Part shown: positions 25,587 through 38,500 of the stretch, piece by piece
Numbering within the stretch: the first letter of the stretch is position 1
How the letters are laid out: every line of letters starts with the position of its first letter
Assembly: GCA_905250075.1 (NCBI GenBank)
Contig: CAJNOP010000417.1
Span: 65,222 to 129,221 of the forward strand
Length of the DNA: 64,000 nucleotides
Origin: Rotaria sp. Silwood1
Taxonomy: Eukaryota; Rotifera; Eurotatoria; Philodinida; Philodinidae
Reading direction: 5' to 3'
Notes under the pieces: generated by a model
Told to the model about the DNA's origin: nothing
What the model saw: only the letters and a program-made list of their open reading frames with translations
Databases searched by the model: none
Translations under genes and position numbers: made by a program

Positions 25587-25989
25587 AGCACAATATTTAT
25601 GTAGTTATGTGCAAGTTTTTTTGTTTTTCATTCTTTTATACTATACATACGCATCAATACTTAAGTGAATTTTAGCTGAGAAACTCTAGTTTTGATAGGT
25701 TCAACTCCTGGAACATTACGACTTCCATCTAATTTTATTCGATTGGGTTGAAAAATTTTTTTTTTTTTAAAGATACCTAAGACTATATTGTAGAAGTAAT
25801 TTTAAAGCTTTTCGAAAAATTTCACTTTCTATGAGACAAAAATTCGACGCCGAAACCAGGTTCTTCGTTTTGAGGATTCTATGTATTCGAACAATAAAGT
25901 GAAAAAGGAAAACGATTAATTTTATCTCCGAAACATACTTTCAAGTATGTTTAGTCAACATTTCAGGTCGACTGAATAGAACTAGATGT

Positions 25990-26492
25990 ATTGTCTGTTA
26001 AAAAAGATAATGGTCATGGCTCCTTTTTTCAATAACTCATAAAAGGAAAGAGATAGAAAACTGCGATTTTCACCAATCAAAAGAGACAATACTAGGACAT
26101 ATTTTTCTTTAATTTTGTATAAGAAGAAATTATTTTAATATCAATCATTTCTGCAAAACATTACAAAAAATTCATAAAAATGGTCTATCATTCTAATGAA
26201 ATTTTGGTTTTGATATGTGATTTGGATAGAAGAACCTCAGATCTATAGTTTAAGCAAATTTTCTTACTTATTGTTAAAATTTCATCTAAACGACAGAAAA
26301 TTTTTATATCTTTTTTCGATATTTAAAAAAAAAAAATTTGAGTTTAAAATGCTTTCATCTTATACAATATTGACGAAAAAATATATTCTAGTATCATCTC
26401 TTTCGACTAGTGAAAATCGCAGTTCTCTAGCTCTTTTCTTTCTTGAGTTATTGCAACAATAGCCACGACCTTTTTTTTTTCAAACAGACAAT
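25990..26492. repeat. Foldback element
   Basis: Inverted arms of about 170 bp. ATTGTCTGTT near 25990 mirrors AACAGACAAT near 26483; AAAACTGCGATTTTCACC near 26069 mirrors GTGAAAATCGCAGTTCTC near 26409; AATTTTGTATAAGA mirrors TCTTATACAATATT. The identity is about 80 percent by eye. No coding capacity. Confidence 0.75.
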
Positions 26493-27772
26493 AGATCGTA
26501 AGTAATCCTTCAAAAATCACAGTTTCCTGGATAAAACTGCAAAAATTTTTTTTCCTCGAATACATATCTGATATAAAATTTCAGCTTGATCCGTTATACC
26601 ATCCTTAACAATCAATATATTTCATAAACTTACATGAAATATTGTATTACACACATTTTATTCTTCTCTTTTATTTGTAAAGGTTAACAGAATTTTTCTT
26701 CAAGTCATGCACTCAATATTCATTTCATATTATGTCATAGAGTTTAAGTCCTATAATCAAAATAATGAACTTATCTTACGAGTATTCATATTCAAATGTC
26801 TTGAACTTCAAGTGCAGAAAGTAAACAGTGTATTAAACAAAAACATTTTTTTTTTCTCTATAATTCAAGTAACTAAGTGCAAAGAAAAAAAAAATTTTAA
26901 TAAAAAAAACATTAATGAGACACATGATATTCGAATATTAGATACTGGTTTTTTTCTTTTGGAAATGCTATTGAATTATTACAAAAAAAAAATTTCTTTC
27001 AAATGACTATGAGCACATTTGTTTTTTTTTTGTGCAGAATGATTATGATGTTGTCATTATTTTTTTTAGAAAAGAATAAAAGATAATTCTCAATTCATAG
27101 AGTTCAAAATATTTCATAGTTTTTACTAGATTTATCATTATAAATGACATTCTATTGAAAATGATTGTATCTTCTTTATAATACTTATACGTATAAGATC
27201 ATCAACAACTTCTAATTAGTTATTTAATGTAGAACAAAAAAAAAAAAAGATTAGTAATAAATGTCCTAGAAAACTCATCAAGAATAAAGAATAGAGTAAT
27301 ATACTTTGTATTTCCGTAGTGTGTGCTCGAACCTTTTGTACCTCATTGAACTAGATTTAAGTGATCTTTCAAGAAATTCTTAAAAGATATAATATATATA
27401 GTATTGTCGAGATAGCTTCATTATTTGAAATATTTTCTTTTAAGTAAAAGAAACAAAATGTTCTCTATTTTGAAAAAAAAGTAAGATAAAATTATTCGAT
27501 TAATTTTATTGTAAGAAAATAAAACATATTCAATTCTTCTACTTTTACATATAATAGATTTAAACAAAAATCTTATATATTTCTTTTTTTCTCTTAGCTA
27601 AAGTGATATTAATGTTTTTAAGAATTCAAGTATATAAAATGTTGAGATTTTTGCATTTTTCATAAGAACTACTTTGCAGATAAAAATTAACAAAAAAGAA
27701 AAAGTATTTGATTCATAGTGCAAATAAACTTTTTAACATGAAAATGTCATGAACAATACCGCACATGATTGA
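26493..27772. other. AT-rich intergenic DNA
   Basis: The open frame at 26707-27006 (+) is low-complexity (Asn, Lys, Phe) and matches nothing I know. I see no other feature. Confidence 0.45.
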
Positions 27773-27962
27773 CAGAGATAACGCGAGCGGGAAGGATACC
27801 CCCTACTTTGAGAATTCTGGCTCAGATTTTCTCCTAATTTAAAGAGATTATTAAAAAGTTTTCTCCGATTTTGGAAAAATATAATCGGACAAATTTTAGG
27901 CTACTTTCTCCGATTTTTGGGTACCCCCCCCCCCCTGTTTTGATCTCTTCGCGCCGCCTCTG
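27773..27962. mobile_element. hAT-like MITE, eroded
   Basis: Ends CAGAGATAACGCGAGC and GCGCCGCCTCTG are imperfect inverted repeats. Flanks ATGATTGA (27765-27772) and TTGATTGG (27963-27970) agree at 6 of 8 bases. It contains a C13 run and two copies of TTTCTCCGATTTT. Confidence 0.65.
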
Positions 27963-30900
27963 TTGATTGGCTAAGGAGCAGATTATCATATATGGTGTTA
28001 TGCATACGTTTTGTATTTCTAGCGTATTATGAATATGCCGTTTAAGTGTTGTTGAAGCTAAGCCGCATTATTAACCAATCTTTCATGATCGAATGTCTCT
28101 AGAAGTCGATTTCTCATAAAAATATTTCTATAGATTTGTTGCCTGTTTACAAAAAAAACTTTCTTTGGTTAATATGAAGTTCTATATAATTTTTTTTTAG
28201 CGTTTTGTATATATCAACCAATAATGTTTATTAGATACTATCAAACTGTGTTAGTTTAAAAATATACCATTAATAATAAATATATTATTTTATTTAAGTT
28301 AATTTCTAAACAAGTATACAAACATAAGTATTAGTTTTACAAAATAAGTACAAGAATAAAAATTGATTCACATAAATGAATTATATAGATTAATGAAAGG
28401 AAAGTGTAACAGAAAATCACTCTACTGTTCGATAAGAAAAAGCTCATACAATCATTGAGTCTTAATCGTCACTACGTTGCGTAGGAGCATCGTAACAAAA
28501 ACATCCGGCCGGTAACTCATCGTAGATAGAACCATTTTCAACATATTATAACTCAGAGTTGATAGTCATAAATGAAAAAGGTTGTAGTAAACTATACAGA
28601 ATAACAAAAACTAACAATTGTGTCTTGATTCGATAATCCATCAAATGTATTTCAGGCATGACCGCGATTGAAACTATATGCAAAACAATTTGGATTCATT
28701 CATTTGTTGCAATTCTAAAGAACTTGAACAGAATAAGTTGTTAACTATGATCATTAACATTCGAAAACAACAATTACAATCTTTGTGTGACGTCATATGA
28801 AATGTACTCTATTTATTAATTTTATTTTTGTACTTTGAAAAATACTTTTTTTTGAATAAAAATAATAATAATTTCCTGTTCGAATAATTGTACCTGGATA
28901 TTCTGACAATTACATTTACATAGTAGATTATATCTAGAAGAAAATAAGTCCGATAAATTACTAAGCATGAATGATATAATTCAATTTGAATGACAGGAAA
29001 AAATTAATTATAGAAAAGTAATGTAGCATAAAAACGTTTGTTTTATATAAACATAATTATCTCTGCTATTTACAACAATTTAATAAGTATAATTGATATT
29101 CTAAGCAAAGAGGATAAGAATCTCATTAAAATATTTTTAAAAAAAAGAAAAACAAACTTATTTTAAAAGTACTTGACATTAAGAAAAACTGACTTTTTAT
29201 CTAACTATATGTAGTCAGGAATTCTACACTAATAGAATAATTATATAAATATGTTATTATATCAAAGTACTTTAATATGTACTTCGTTATTGAATTGTTA
29301 AATATACTTTAACAAAAAACCAAAGCATACAAAATATCAATATCGAAAGAATTTATATAGAGTACAAATCATATCATTTATAGATTAATCATTAATCATT
29401 TAAATGTCAAGATATGAAATAGTAACAAAAAAAAAACAGAACAAAATCTACTTGGGTCACTCTGATATAGAATATGATAAATTGTTTTATTGCTTATCTC
29501 ATATTTCAATATTTGATTATTTTCCTATATAAAATATAATACGAAATAGAAGTGTATTATTTCGAATATTGTTAAATATTTGCAATAAAAGATTAAATAT
29601 AAGTACATAAATATCTTAGTATAATCGATCAAGCAGAAAAACAAATGAACGCCAGAGGTTAAATGTCTTTAAAATCATCTTATTTTTTCATGAAAATATA
29701 TGCCTATTTAATGAGAATCGATTGATCATTTTCTATTGAATAGACTATAATTCTCTAAGAATGATTAAATTCAAGATATGTAATATCAGATTATAACTAA
29801 ATATCATGAGAAATAAATCTAGACATTCAAAAACTTTCAAAATTCATTAAATTCTTAACAAAATTTATTCATTGTTTTTGTTTATTATTCCACATTAGAA
29901 TCATTCATTGAATATTATAATAAATTGTTATCTATGTCACTAATATAATTTATTAGTTGATAATCTGATCCGAACATATGTTTGTCTATTTTCCTTTTTT
30001 TTTTTTTATTAGATCATACATATATTAACATATAAAATAGAATAATAAAAAAATAACACAAAATACAATCCATGCTATCAAAACAAAATAATTTATATTT
30101 GCAATTTTTATTAAAAAAAAAAAACAAAATTCATTTCTATTTCCTTCTTATTAATTAAGATAATATTTTGAGTAAAGGAATATATTAACACAATCAAAAC
30201 TCTGATTGAATTTAACGCAAGAATGATAGTTTCAATATGAAATATATATTTAAATTCGTTGTGTCAAGCAAATTTAATGTGACAAAAAAAAAAGCAAAAC
30301 TATTCTAAAAATTTTCTTTTCATTTAAGAAGCTATGACATGTCTTTAACTTCTACATTTTCTAGTAAAACTTAATGAAGGAAATCAAACAATTACTGGTT
30401 TTTTTCTTATTATCATCATTCATCCTGGAGAAAAATTTTCATCTATCGACATGAAATAAGAAAAAAAAAAACTAGAAAGTAATGTTGCTAGACATGAGAA
30501 GACATTATATATCCTAGTTGAATAAACGGAAATCCATCATGTATAGAAATATGAACTTTTCAACTAATAAGTCATTATATGTTTTTCTTTTTTTTTATTC
30601 TCATCATAATTATCTTAGAAGTGAATATATTTTTTTTTGTCTCTAAAGAGAATGTGTTATTCTCTTGAGCATTATATCTATTACTTAACTGATCCATCTT
30701 ATAACATTCCTTTATTATCAACATATTAAAGAATAATGTTGATTTTTATTATTTACTTTTTTTTTTTTGTTTTTTTGTTCCCTATTGAATTTAGTTTAAA
30801 GAGTTTACGACAACTATTGTAAGTGACATTTGTTATTGCACTTGATAAGAATTCTTTTTTTTTTTTAATTAGATCTTCTCTCTTTTCCCTTGATATACAT

Positions 30901-32462
30901 TCTCAAAAAAAGAGAAAACATTTGATGAATAGAAATAGATAAGCAGATTTTTAGTATAAATTCCAAGGCCTTGTTATATGAATATAGTTTTTTTGTTGTT
31001 TCAAGTAAATAATAACAAAAACTTAAGTGTAGCTGAAAATGATCAAAAACAAAATCTCGTTATTATTCTCTTTCATATAAAATAGATTTTTAGAATAGAA
31101 ATCGATAAGTAACTATCATTATTGAATGAAATTATTTGAAACAAAAGAAAAAATTCTTTTCTTCTTTATTAATGAATTAAAATCATTATTTCATCGTCGT
31201 TTATTTTTTCCTTTTTAAATTACAAAAAAAAAAGAAAGACGTATTTGTTTGATTATTTTATTTGTTTTTTTTTCGGGCAATAAATGTTCTATAATATAAA
31301 ATTACCGCCTAGAATAATTGATGTTCACGCTTTTTTTTTAAATAGTTATTAATCTTATTTCATTTAGATTGAGAATTATGTAGGTGTTTGTCTGGAAGGG
31401 AATCCAACTAGAAATAATATTTGTTATTAATAGTAAAAAGTAACTGTTTGATCTTTCTTTTTTTGTATACGTATGTATACATAGATCATTGATATATTGA
31501 TCATGGAATGAGTTAGTTAGTTATTTTTTGCAAATACTCTTTTGAATGAATGAGAAAATAAGATAAGCAGGAAGTCCATATCGACACGAATGTATATGAC
31601 AGACATGTTTTCTGTTTCCGTATATATTTTTTTTTCTTCTTTTATATATCTTCGATCTAACAGTATGTGTGAAATAATTCTATACTAAGATCACTTTTAC
31701 ACTAATGAGTTTCCTGAGCTTATGTTTCTTCTTCTATATTATTTGTTATCTTCTTTTACCAAGTTAAGATAAATTTTTTTGTTGAATAGACAAGCATGTA
31801 TTGCTTATAGCCATTCTCATACTCATATAACTATATATTTTCTCGTTTTTTTTTTCTTTTTGTCTTTTCTTCTTATTACACATATTTGTTTTTTACCATC
31901 ATTAAGAATAGCATCAATAGTATAGACAAACAGGCGATGTGAACTAATGAACATTAAAAAACAAAAACGAGAAGCAGACATAGAAGTTAATATATATTTG
32001 ACATCCTAATACAGTTCTATCATATTGTTTTCTTTCATTTTTTTTCCTGCTCTACATATATATTATTGTTATTTTTACTATTTATCTGATTGGTAAGATC
32101 ATTTTTTTTTTAGTTGCATGTAAAAACGATGATGAACACGAGAATTCTCCTTCAAAAGTTATCAACAAGCTAATCAATTCTGACTTGCTATTGTCTTTGA
32201 AGGAGGAGAAAAAAAATTGCGAAGAAAAAAGAAAAAGATTTAAATGACAAATCATCATCATTTGCTTGACTAGATGAACATGCCAAGCAAGTCAGTAATA
32301 ATAGAAAAAAAAATAAAAAAAAAAGAAAACCTTTCTTGTGTTGGGCATAAGCACTTCATATTATTGTTTGTATTACATAGTTTTGATTATTGTAGGTCGC
32401 CCTCATCCTTTTTCATATTTATTTCCTTTTCATTGCAAATATCATTAATATTATTTATCGCA
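27963..32462. other. 4.5-kb AT-rich region, no gene seen
   Basis: Extremely AT-rich, with many homopolymer runs. I found no exon chain, RNA gene or clear inverted repeat. It lies upstream of the secreted-protein gene. Highly diverged non-coding RNAs could not be excluded by eye. Confidence 0.5.
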
Positions 32463-33773
32463 ATGAAACCTCAAGTATTGACCTTTATATTATTTACAAT
32501 TGGCGCTTTTTTGTTTCAATCAGCATATCAGGTAATTTCAAATAAATAAAAACAAAAAGAATTCTAGGATTTTATAAATTTGATTTCTCTTATCTAGTAC
32601 CGCCTCCAAAAACGCGAATTAACCGAATATGATGTATGTATATCAAATAAATTGTTACTTTGTTTTCGATAAAATATTTGTTCATATATAGTTAACCAAT
32701 TTTATTGTCAATACATGCTCTGCCGACAATGTCGAAATGCTTATCCAAAACCTTTGTGACCAAACATTACAATCGGCACTTATGGGCGTAAGTATTTTCT
32801 TTTCTTTTGATTTTCCTTGTAATAAAAATACATATCATGAATAATATTAATCATCATCAAGTGTGATATAGAAGAAATAAATGAGTTCATTTGGTTGATG
32901 ATATATTAACACTCAATTATATTTGACTTGTTTTTTTTCATATGCAGTAAAAAAAAAGAAAAAAGGAATTTATTTATTTATTTTTTTTTCTAATTTAGAA
33001 TTTTCCATTTTTGACATATTATTGTAAAGTGATCGGTTCTGGAAATCGATATTGTGACAATATCAATCGGTATATATTGGCAACGCAGAATACAAAGCCC
33101 AAGGTAATTAATATATAGTGAAAAATAAATCATTTTTGAACTTTCTTATATTTCAAAATAGGATTTAATGTCTCGTCGATTTGTACGAAGTCTTTATGAA
33201 AATAATCAATTATATGAAAATCAAGAGGAGACGGATACAGATATAGACGTATGTTTAATTATACAAAAAAAAACCAAGAGAAATAAATTTATATTAATAG
33301 ATAATTCTTTCATTTTTTTTCTTTTAGCTCAAACAAAAAATGATTCTACAAATGTGTCTCACAACTACAGAAAAAAATGCAGTAGAAACACATCGGTTTT
33401 GTGATCAAACATTAAAAGATATTCAGCGAGGAGTATGACAAATTATAATCTTTAAATCTTTTTTTTTTCTTTCATCTATTATTATTAAATGGCATTTTTT
33501 TATCTATTTATTATCTAGCGATACCCTGAAATTAAACGTCTTTGCAAATCTTATCCTGATTTGAACTATTGCCAACGTGTTCTGTCATTTTCATCGTTAT
33601 TCTATTGGCCATTATCAAAAGAATCGTCATCTCTTTTATCATCATTACCTTCCACGACACCTAATATTTATCTTTCGTCCGTACCACTAGAATTCTCAAA
33701 ATCGTCTGACATCAAATCGATCATTGATCAACGAAGAATGAATAAAAACACAAATAAATCACCATTATCATAA
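32463..33773 (+). CDS. Unrecognised secreted protein with duplicated four-Cys module
   Basis: I do not recognise this family. Seven exons (32463-32531, 32598-32633, 32692-32787, 32999-33103, 33162-33248, 33328-33432, 33519-33773) join in frame to 250 aa, and all six introns are phase 0. Residues 1-23 look like a signal peptide (PQVLTFILFTIGAFLFQSAY), followed by YRLQKRELTEYD with a possible dibasic site. Exons 3 and 4 together and exons 6 and 7 together code for related modules: C-x12-C-DQTL-x5-G-NFP...C...RYC and C-x14-C-DQTL-x5-G-RYP...C...NYC. The internal intron falls directly after the Gly in both. Each module has four Cys, which suggests two disulfides. Exon 5 is a polar, acidic linker and the C-terminal 55 residues are Ser-rich. 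Codon use is less A/T-biased than in neighbouring genes. A secreted or prohormone-like role is only inferred. Confidence 0.8.
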
Positions 33774-35518
33774 TCGACAAAAAAAAAATCGATGTGTAAA
33801 AGAATCTTTTGCTCTAATCATTCTCTAAATTCTTCACAGACGTCATCATCATGTCAGAAAGAGAATATAATAAAGAAGCCGAAGTATAGCAAAACATGTA
33901 AAAAAAAAACAAAAAAAAAAAAAAAAGAATTCCCTATCAAAAAAAAAAAAGAAAATCTTCTTTTCGTTTGAATGTGTCTAGAATTCGTCTCGTATAATAT
34001 TACTATATCTGCATTATGTTGTTTTGTTCATTTGAATTTAAATAACAAATAACAATGAAAAAAAAACAAAAAAAAAAAAATAACAACTTAATATTCAAAA
34101 ATCATATTAAAAACATCATTTCTTTGTTCGAGTCATCCTCCGGTATTTAAGCTTTATGAGATATAAATAAACAGTCATAAAGATTGAATACCAAAGAGGC
34201 AACTCGTACAAATATTTTTGTGTAAAAAAAAAAAAAAAAAGAAAAAGAAAAAGCATATAAACATGCATTCAACTTGTGTAATATCTACCGTTTTGACAAC
34301 ATACATACTTGTTAATCTACGATTAGAATACTTCTATTAGAAGAAATCAATATGAAAGAAAGTATAAAATAAGCCACAGCAGGCGACAACCATCATTTAG
34401 TGAAGTGATGAAGCATATTGAAATATGTCTTACATATTTTTTTACTTGTTCGTCATTATAATCATCAAATACAATCTCACAGAGAAAAAAAAACACATGC
34501 AGCTTTCGTTTCTTATCGATCATACTACCTGTGTTCAACTATTTTACAATTGTAGTACATATATATATATATATATATATATGCCTGATCGTTTCTATAT
34601 ATTTTCGTTGACGGCATCTCTTTCTTTCAATCGACATTGTTTAAAACAATTATTTTTTTTTTTATTATTATTCTAATAGTACATATATTTGAATGGTGAG
34701 AAAGAAGAAAAGAAAAAAAAAAGAATTTAATTTCGTTCTTTTCAATACAATAGGTAAGCATAATTGTCGTAAATAGCACGTTAAACATCAAAAGACCACT
34801 ATATGATTGTTCCTAAATATTGAATTTAATACGACAAAATATATTATATATACATTGGCATGTTATTAAAAAGAATGAATACGACAGAATAATAATACGT
34901 TTATTGTTTCTTGATTCAAATACATTTATTGAATAGAGAAACTGAGAACACAGTGCTTACAAATGAAAAAAAAAACACATATGGAATAGCGAATTCACTT
35001 TTGATATACATACACGTAATACTAATTTTTTCATACAGAAAGGAATGACACGATATATGTCGAGTATTCGAGCACTAATAGCAACATGAATAAAAAAAAA
35101 GAAGAAGAAGAAAGTTTAGAAACCCCACTTATCAACATTTTTCATGAACTTTTTTTTTACCAAAAAATGAAAGTTTTATTGCAAACATTGTCGTTTGAGC
35201 AAATTCGTTATATGTAAAAGAAATATATCAAGATTCAGAACTTCAGAAAAAAGATTCATTTGTTTTGTTCTTAACTGCACATATGAAAAGAGAAGACAAA
35301 TAGAAAAAGAAAAGAAATATTTTGCTGCTTAAGTTATTGAGACAATAAGTATTGCAAATATTGAAAAGATGCACAAAAATTACATCAAAAAAAAAAAAAA
35401 AACGTTTGAAATATGAGATAGAACGACTGAATTGCAAATCTTTCACGATGATGTATTCAGAGATTTTCTACAATAAATAAAAAAAGGACAAACAAGATTT
35501 TTATTTTTTTTTTTTGAC
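33774..35518. other. Intergenic DNA between two convergent genes
   Basis: Holds the 3' flanks of the secreted-protein gene (+) and the RASGEF1 homologue (-). There are many A and T runs and an (AT)n microsatellite at about 34559-34582. No gene is supported. Confidence 0.5.
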
Positions 35519-38500
35519 TTACTGTAATACTTTACATTTTTCTTTTTCACCGATAGTTGCTGGCGGTTCACATTCGAATGATGCAAGCATTAGAGCTATA
35601 CACAAAAAAAAATAATTAGAATAAAATAAGAATTTTTACATCTAATACTTACAATCTTCATTGAATGTCGGAGATGTAATAATATAATTGATAATGACGT
35701 CGTTTCGTTCAAATGAACACTTCAAAAGAAAAAAAAAAAGATAATAGGATAGAGTAATTAGAGAACATAATTGACTGAGTTTAATTGATGAGTTTAGTTT
35801 ACTCATGAAAGACTAGTAGATTAAGATATGTCATCATATTAGTTCACTATGACACAATAACAAAATCTAATTTTCATGATATTTATTGATCTTATTTTCT
35901 TAGTTACTAAAAATAATATATTCAATTATAAAAAAAAAAACATATAATTCGATTAGAGATCTTTAAAAGAAAAAATGCTTGAAACTAAGAACATTTTCTA
36001 AGAAGTAATTATTTAAAATTAAAAATGTCTCGACAAATAATTTTCAATTATTAAATAAATATACATCCGCTTTTATAATAAATATTTTCTTCGTTTTATA
36101 TAAAAAAAAATAAATTCTATATATAGGATTATTATTGTTACTTGGCATTGAGAGAAATATAAAGTAAAATCGAAATATAAATCTCTAGAGAGTTTTATTT
36201 CACTCGAATATTCAACTAATTAATCTTAAATTATTATAATTAATTTTTTTTTATTAATAAAGTATCTCCAATATAACATACTTTACTCTGTTTACATTGT
36301 ACAAATTCTTGAGATATAAATTTAGCCATTGAATAATATTTCTAGAAAACAAAAATTAAAAAAATTAAATATTCAATAAAAATTAAAAAAAAAACCTTTA
36401 AATTAATTCCACCAGCTGTTGTATAATCTTTACTATGTGTTTTTATATAATAAACATCTTGTAAAATAATACTTGTAAATGGTATAACAATTTTATCTGT
36501 TTTCCATTCATTTTTTTCTGCTTCATCCATAGCTACTTTAAGTATAAGACGATATGTAGCAAAATTTTTTGATACATTCATATATTGTTCAAGTTGTTGA
36601 AATTTTTCTAATTGAACTTTTGCCCACTGCAAAAATTATTCAAAGAATTATATATTACAATATAAAATAAAAAAATTATTTATTTACAGTTCTTTTTAAT
36701 CGTCTTACAGGTTGCATATTTAAACCACCTAAACAAAGATTAATAAATTATTGAATATATATTATTCTTTAATAGGCTTTTATTATTGAAATACAATGAA
36801 GAATAATTTCTTTATATAAAAACAAGTATTGTTTCGTAGAAAGAAAATATATATTTGATTATATTTAAATATAAGATTGACAAAATTATGTGATAAAATG
36901 AAACTTTCTTTGACTATTGATCTATAAGAAAATCTTGACAGAACTTGAAAAAAATTTTGTCGAGAGGCAAAAATATTATTTTTTTCTCAAAACAAATCTG
37001 TTTCCTGTAGGCATCAAATAAGTACTATGAATATGTCGTACTTAAGAATGATCTTTCAACTACAATATAGTTTAAGAAGCCAAAGTTTAGATTAATCTAC
37101 TAAAAAAGTAGCAAAGTTATAATAGAGGGTCATTTTACTCTGATAAATTTTGTAATATATCTTAAGCGAATTCTATTTGAGTGAAATTTATGATCATACA
37201 AAAAAAAAAAGATAATGAAAATTTATTTTCCAAAATTAATACTCAATGCTTGTGTGTGTGTTAATTATTATTTTTTTGTTACTGGAGTCTAGAATATTTT
37301 TAGCCTTTTCTTTTTTTTTTTCTAATGATTAATAATACTCTTGAGATCAAATCTAATAAAAAATACTTTTGACATAGTATTAATATTTGTATTATTTAAG
37401 TCACGTATTCAGTTCAATGAATAAATGTATAATCTTGCCCATATTTTATTATAATAAGCTATATTTATAAATATTGTCACATATTACGAGACAATTATTA
37501 TATGAATATTAAAATAAAGACAAAGATAAAAATATTATGACAAGTAATATTTCATATATATAAATTAAAATTTTCTTACCAAGTATTCCAATCATAGAAT
37601 TATAATTTCGTATTTGAAAACATTCATATGCAGCATCAATAAAATAATTAATTAATCGTACACGTAAACGTCGTTTTGTATGTTTAACAATTTCTGTTGT
37701 TATAAAAAATGTTAATCGATTAAACCATTGTATATAAGCTTCAAGACAAAATGTTAATTTTGTATCATGTACTAAATTTTTTGTTTTATTATTAGAATCA
37801 GATATTGATGATTCTTTTGAATAAATTTTATTTGGATGTGCTCGAGCTTCTTCAGAAGCTAATTTCATTATAAAATATTGTATTAATTCTTCAGCACCAA
37901 CTGGTTTTAATCTATCCTACGAAAAAAAAATCAATAAATTAAAATAAGATTAAATTATTCAAAATAATACCAGTTCAATATGAGTTAATTGTTGAGCAAA
38001 TAATATTGGTGTTGAACATTCATTTATAATGTCCGTCTAAGAAAAAACAAAAAAAAAAAATTTTTTGTATTGTTTTTATTTTCAATAAAATAATTAATTT
38101 ACAACTAATGCTGATTGATTTAAATAAACCAGTGTTTTTTTATTTAATTGTCGAATATATTCTTCATAATTATCTAATGCTTTAAGCTAAATAAATAAAT
38201 AAAAAATATTATTTTCTTTTAAATTTATTTTCTTTACTTTTGAACGAAGTTTTTTATAAATATGTTGTACATCTGATTGAAGACTTGATTCAAAAATAGT
38301 TATTTTTTTAAAAAGATCTTCAATTTGTGACATCATTTCACTATTACGAAAATCATATGGAAATGTTCGTGTCCATTGTGATAATACATAAAGAAAATTA
38401 TTTAATGTTCGAACACTTTGATCCTTTCAATAACAAATATAAATTAATATTTCAAAAAAAACAAATTTTTCTTTTTTTTTTTTTAAATCATACCATTGTT

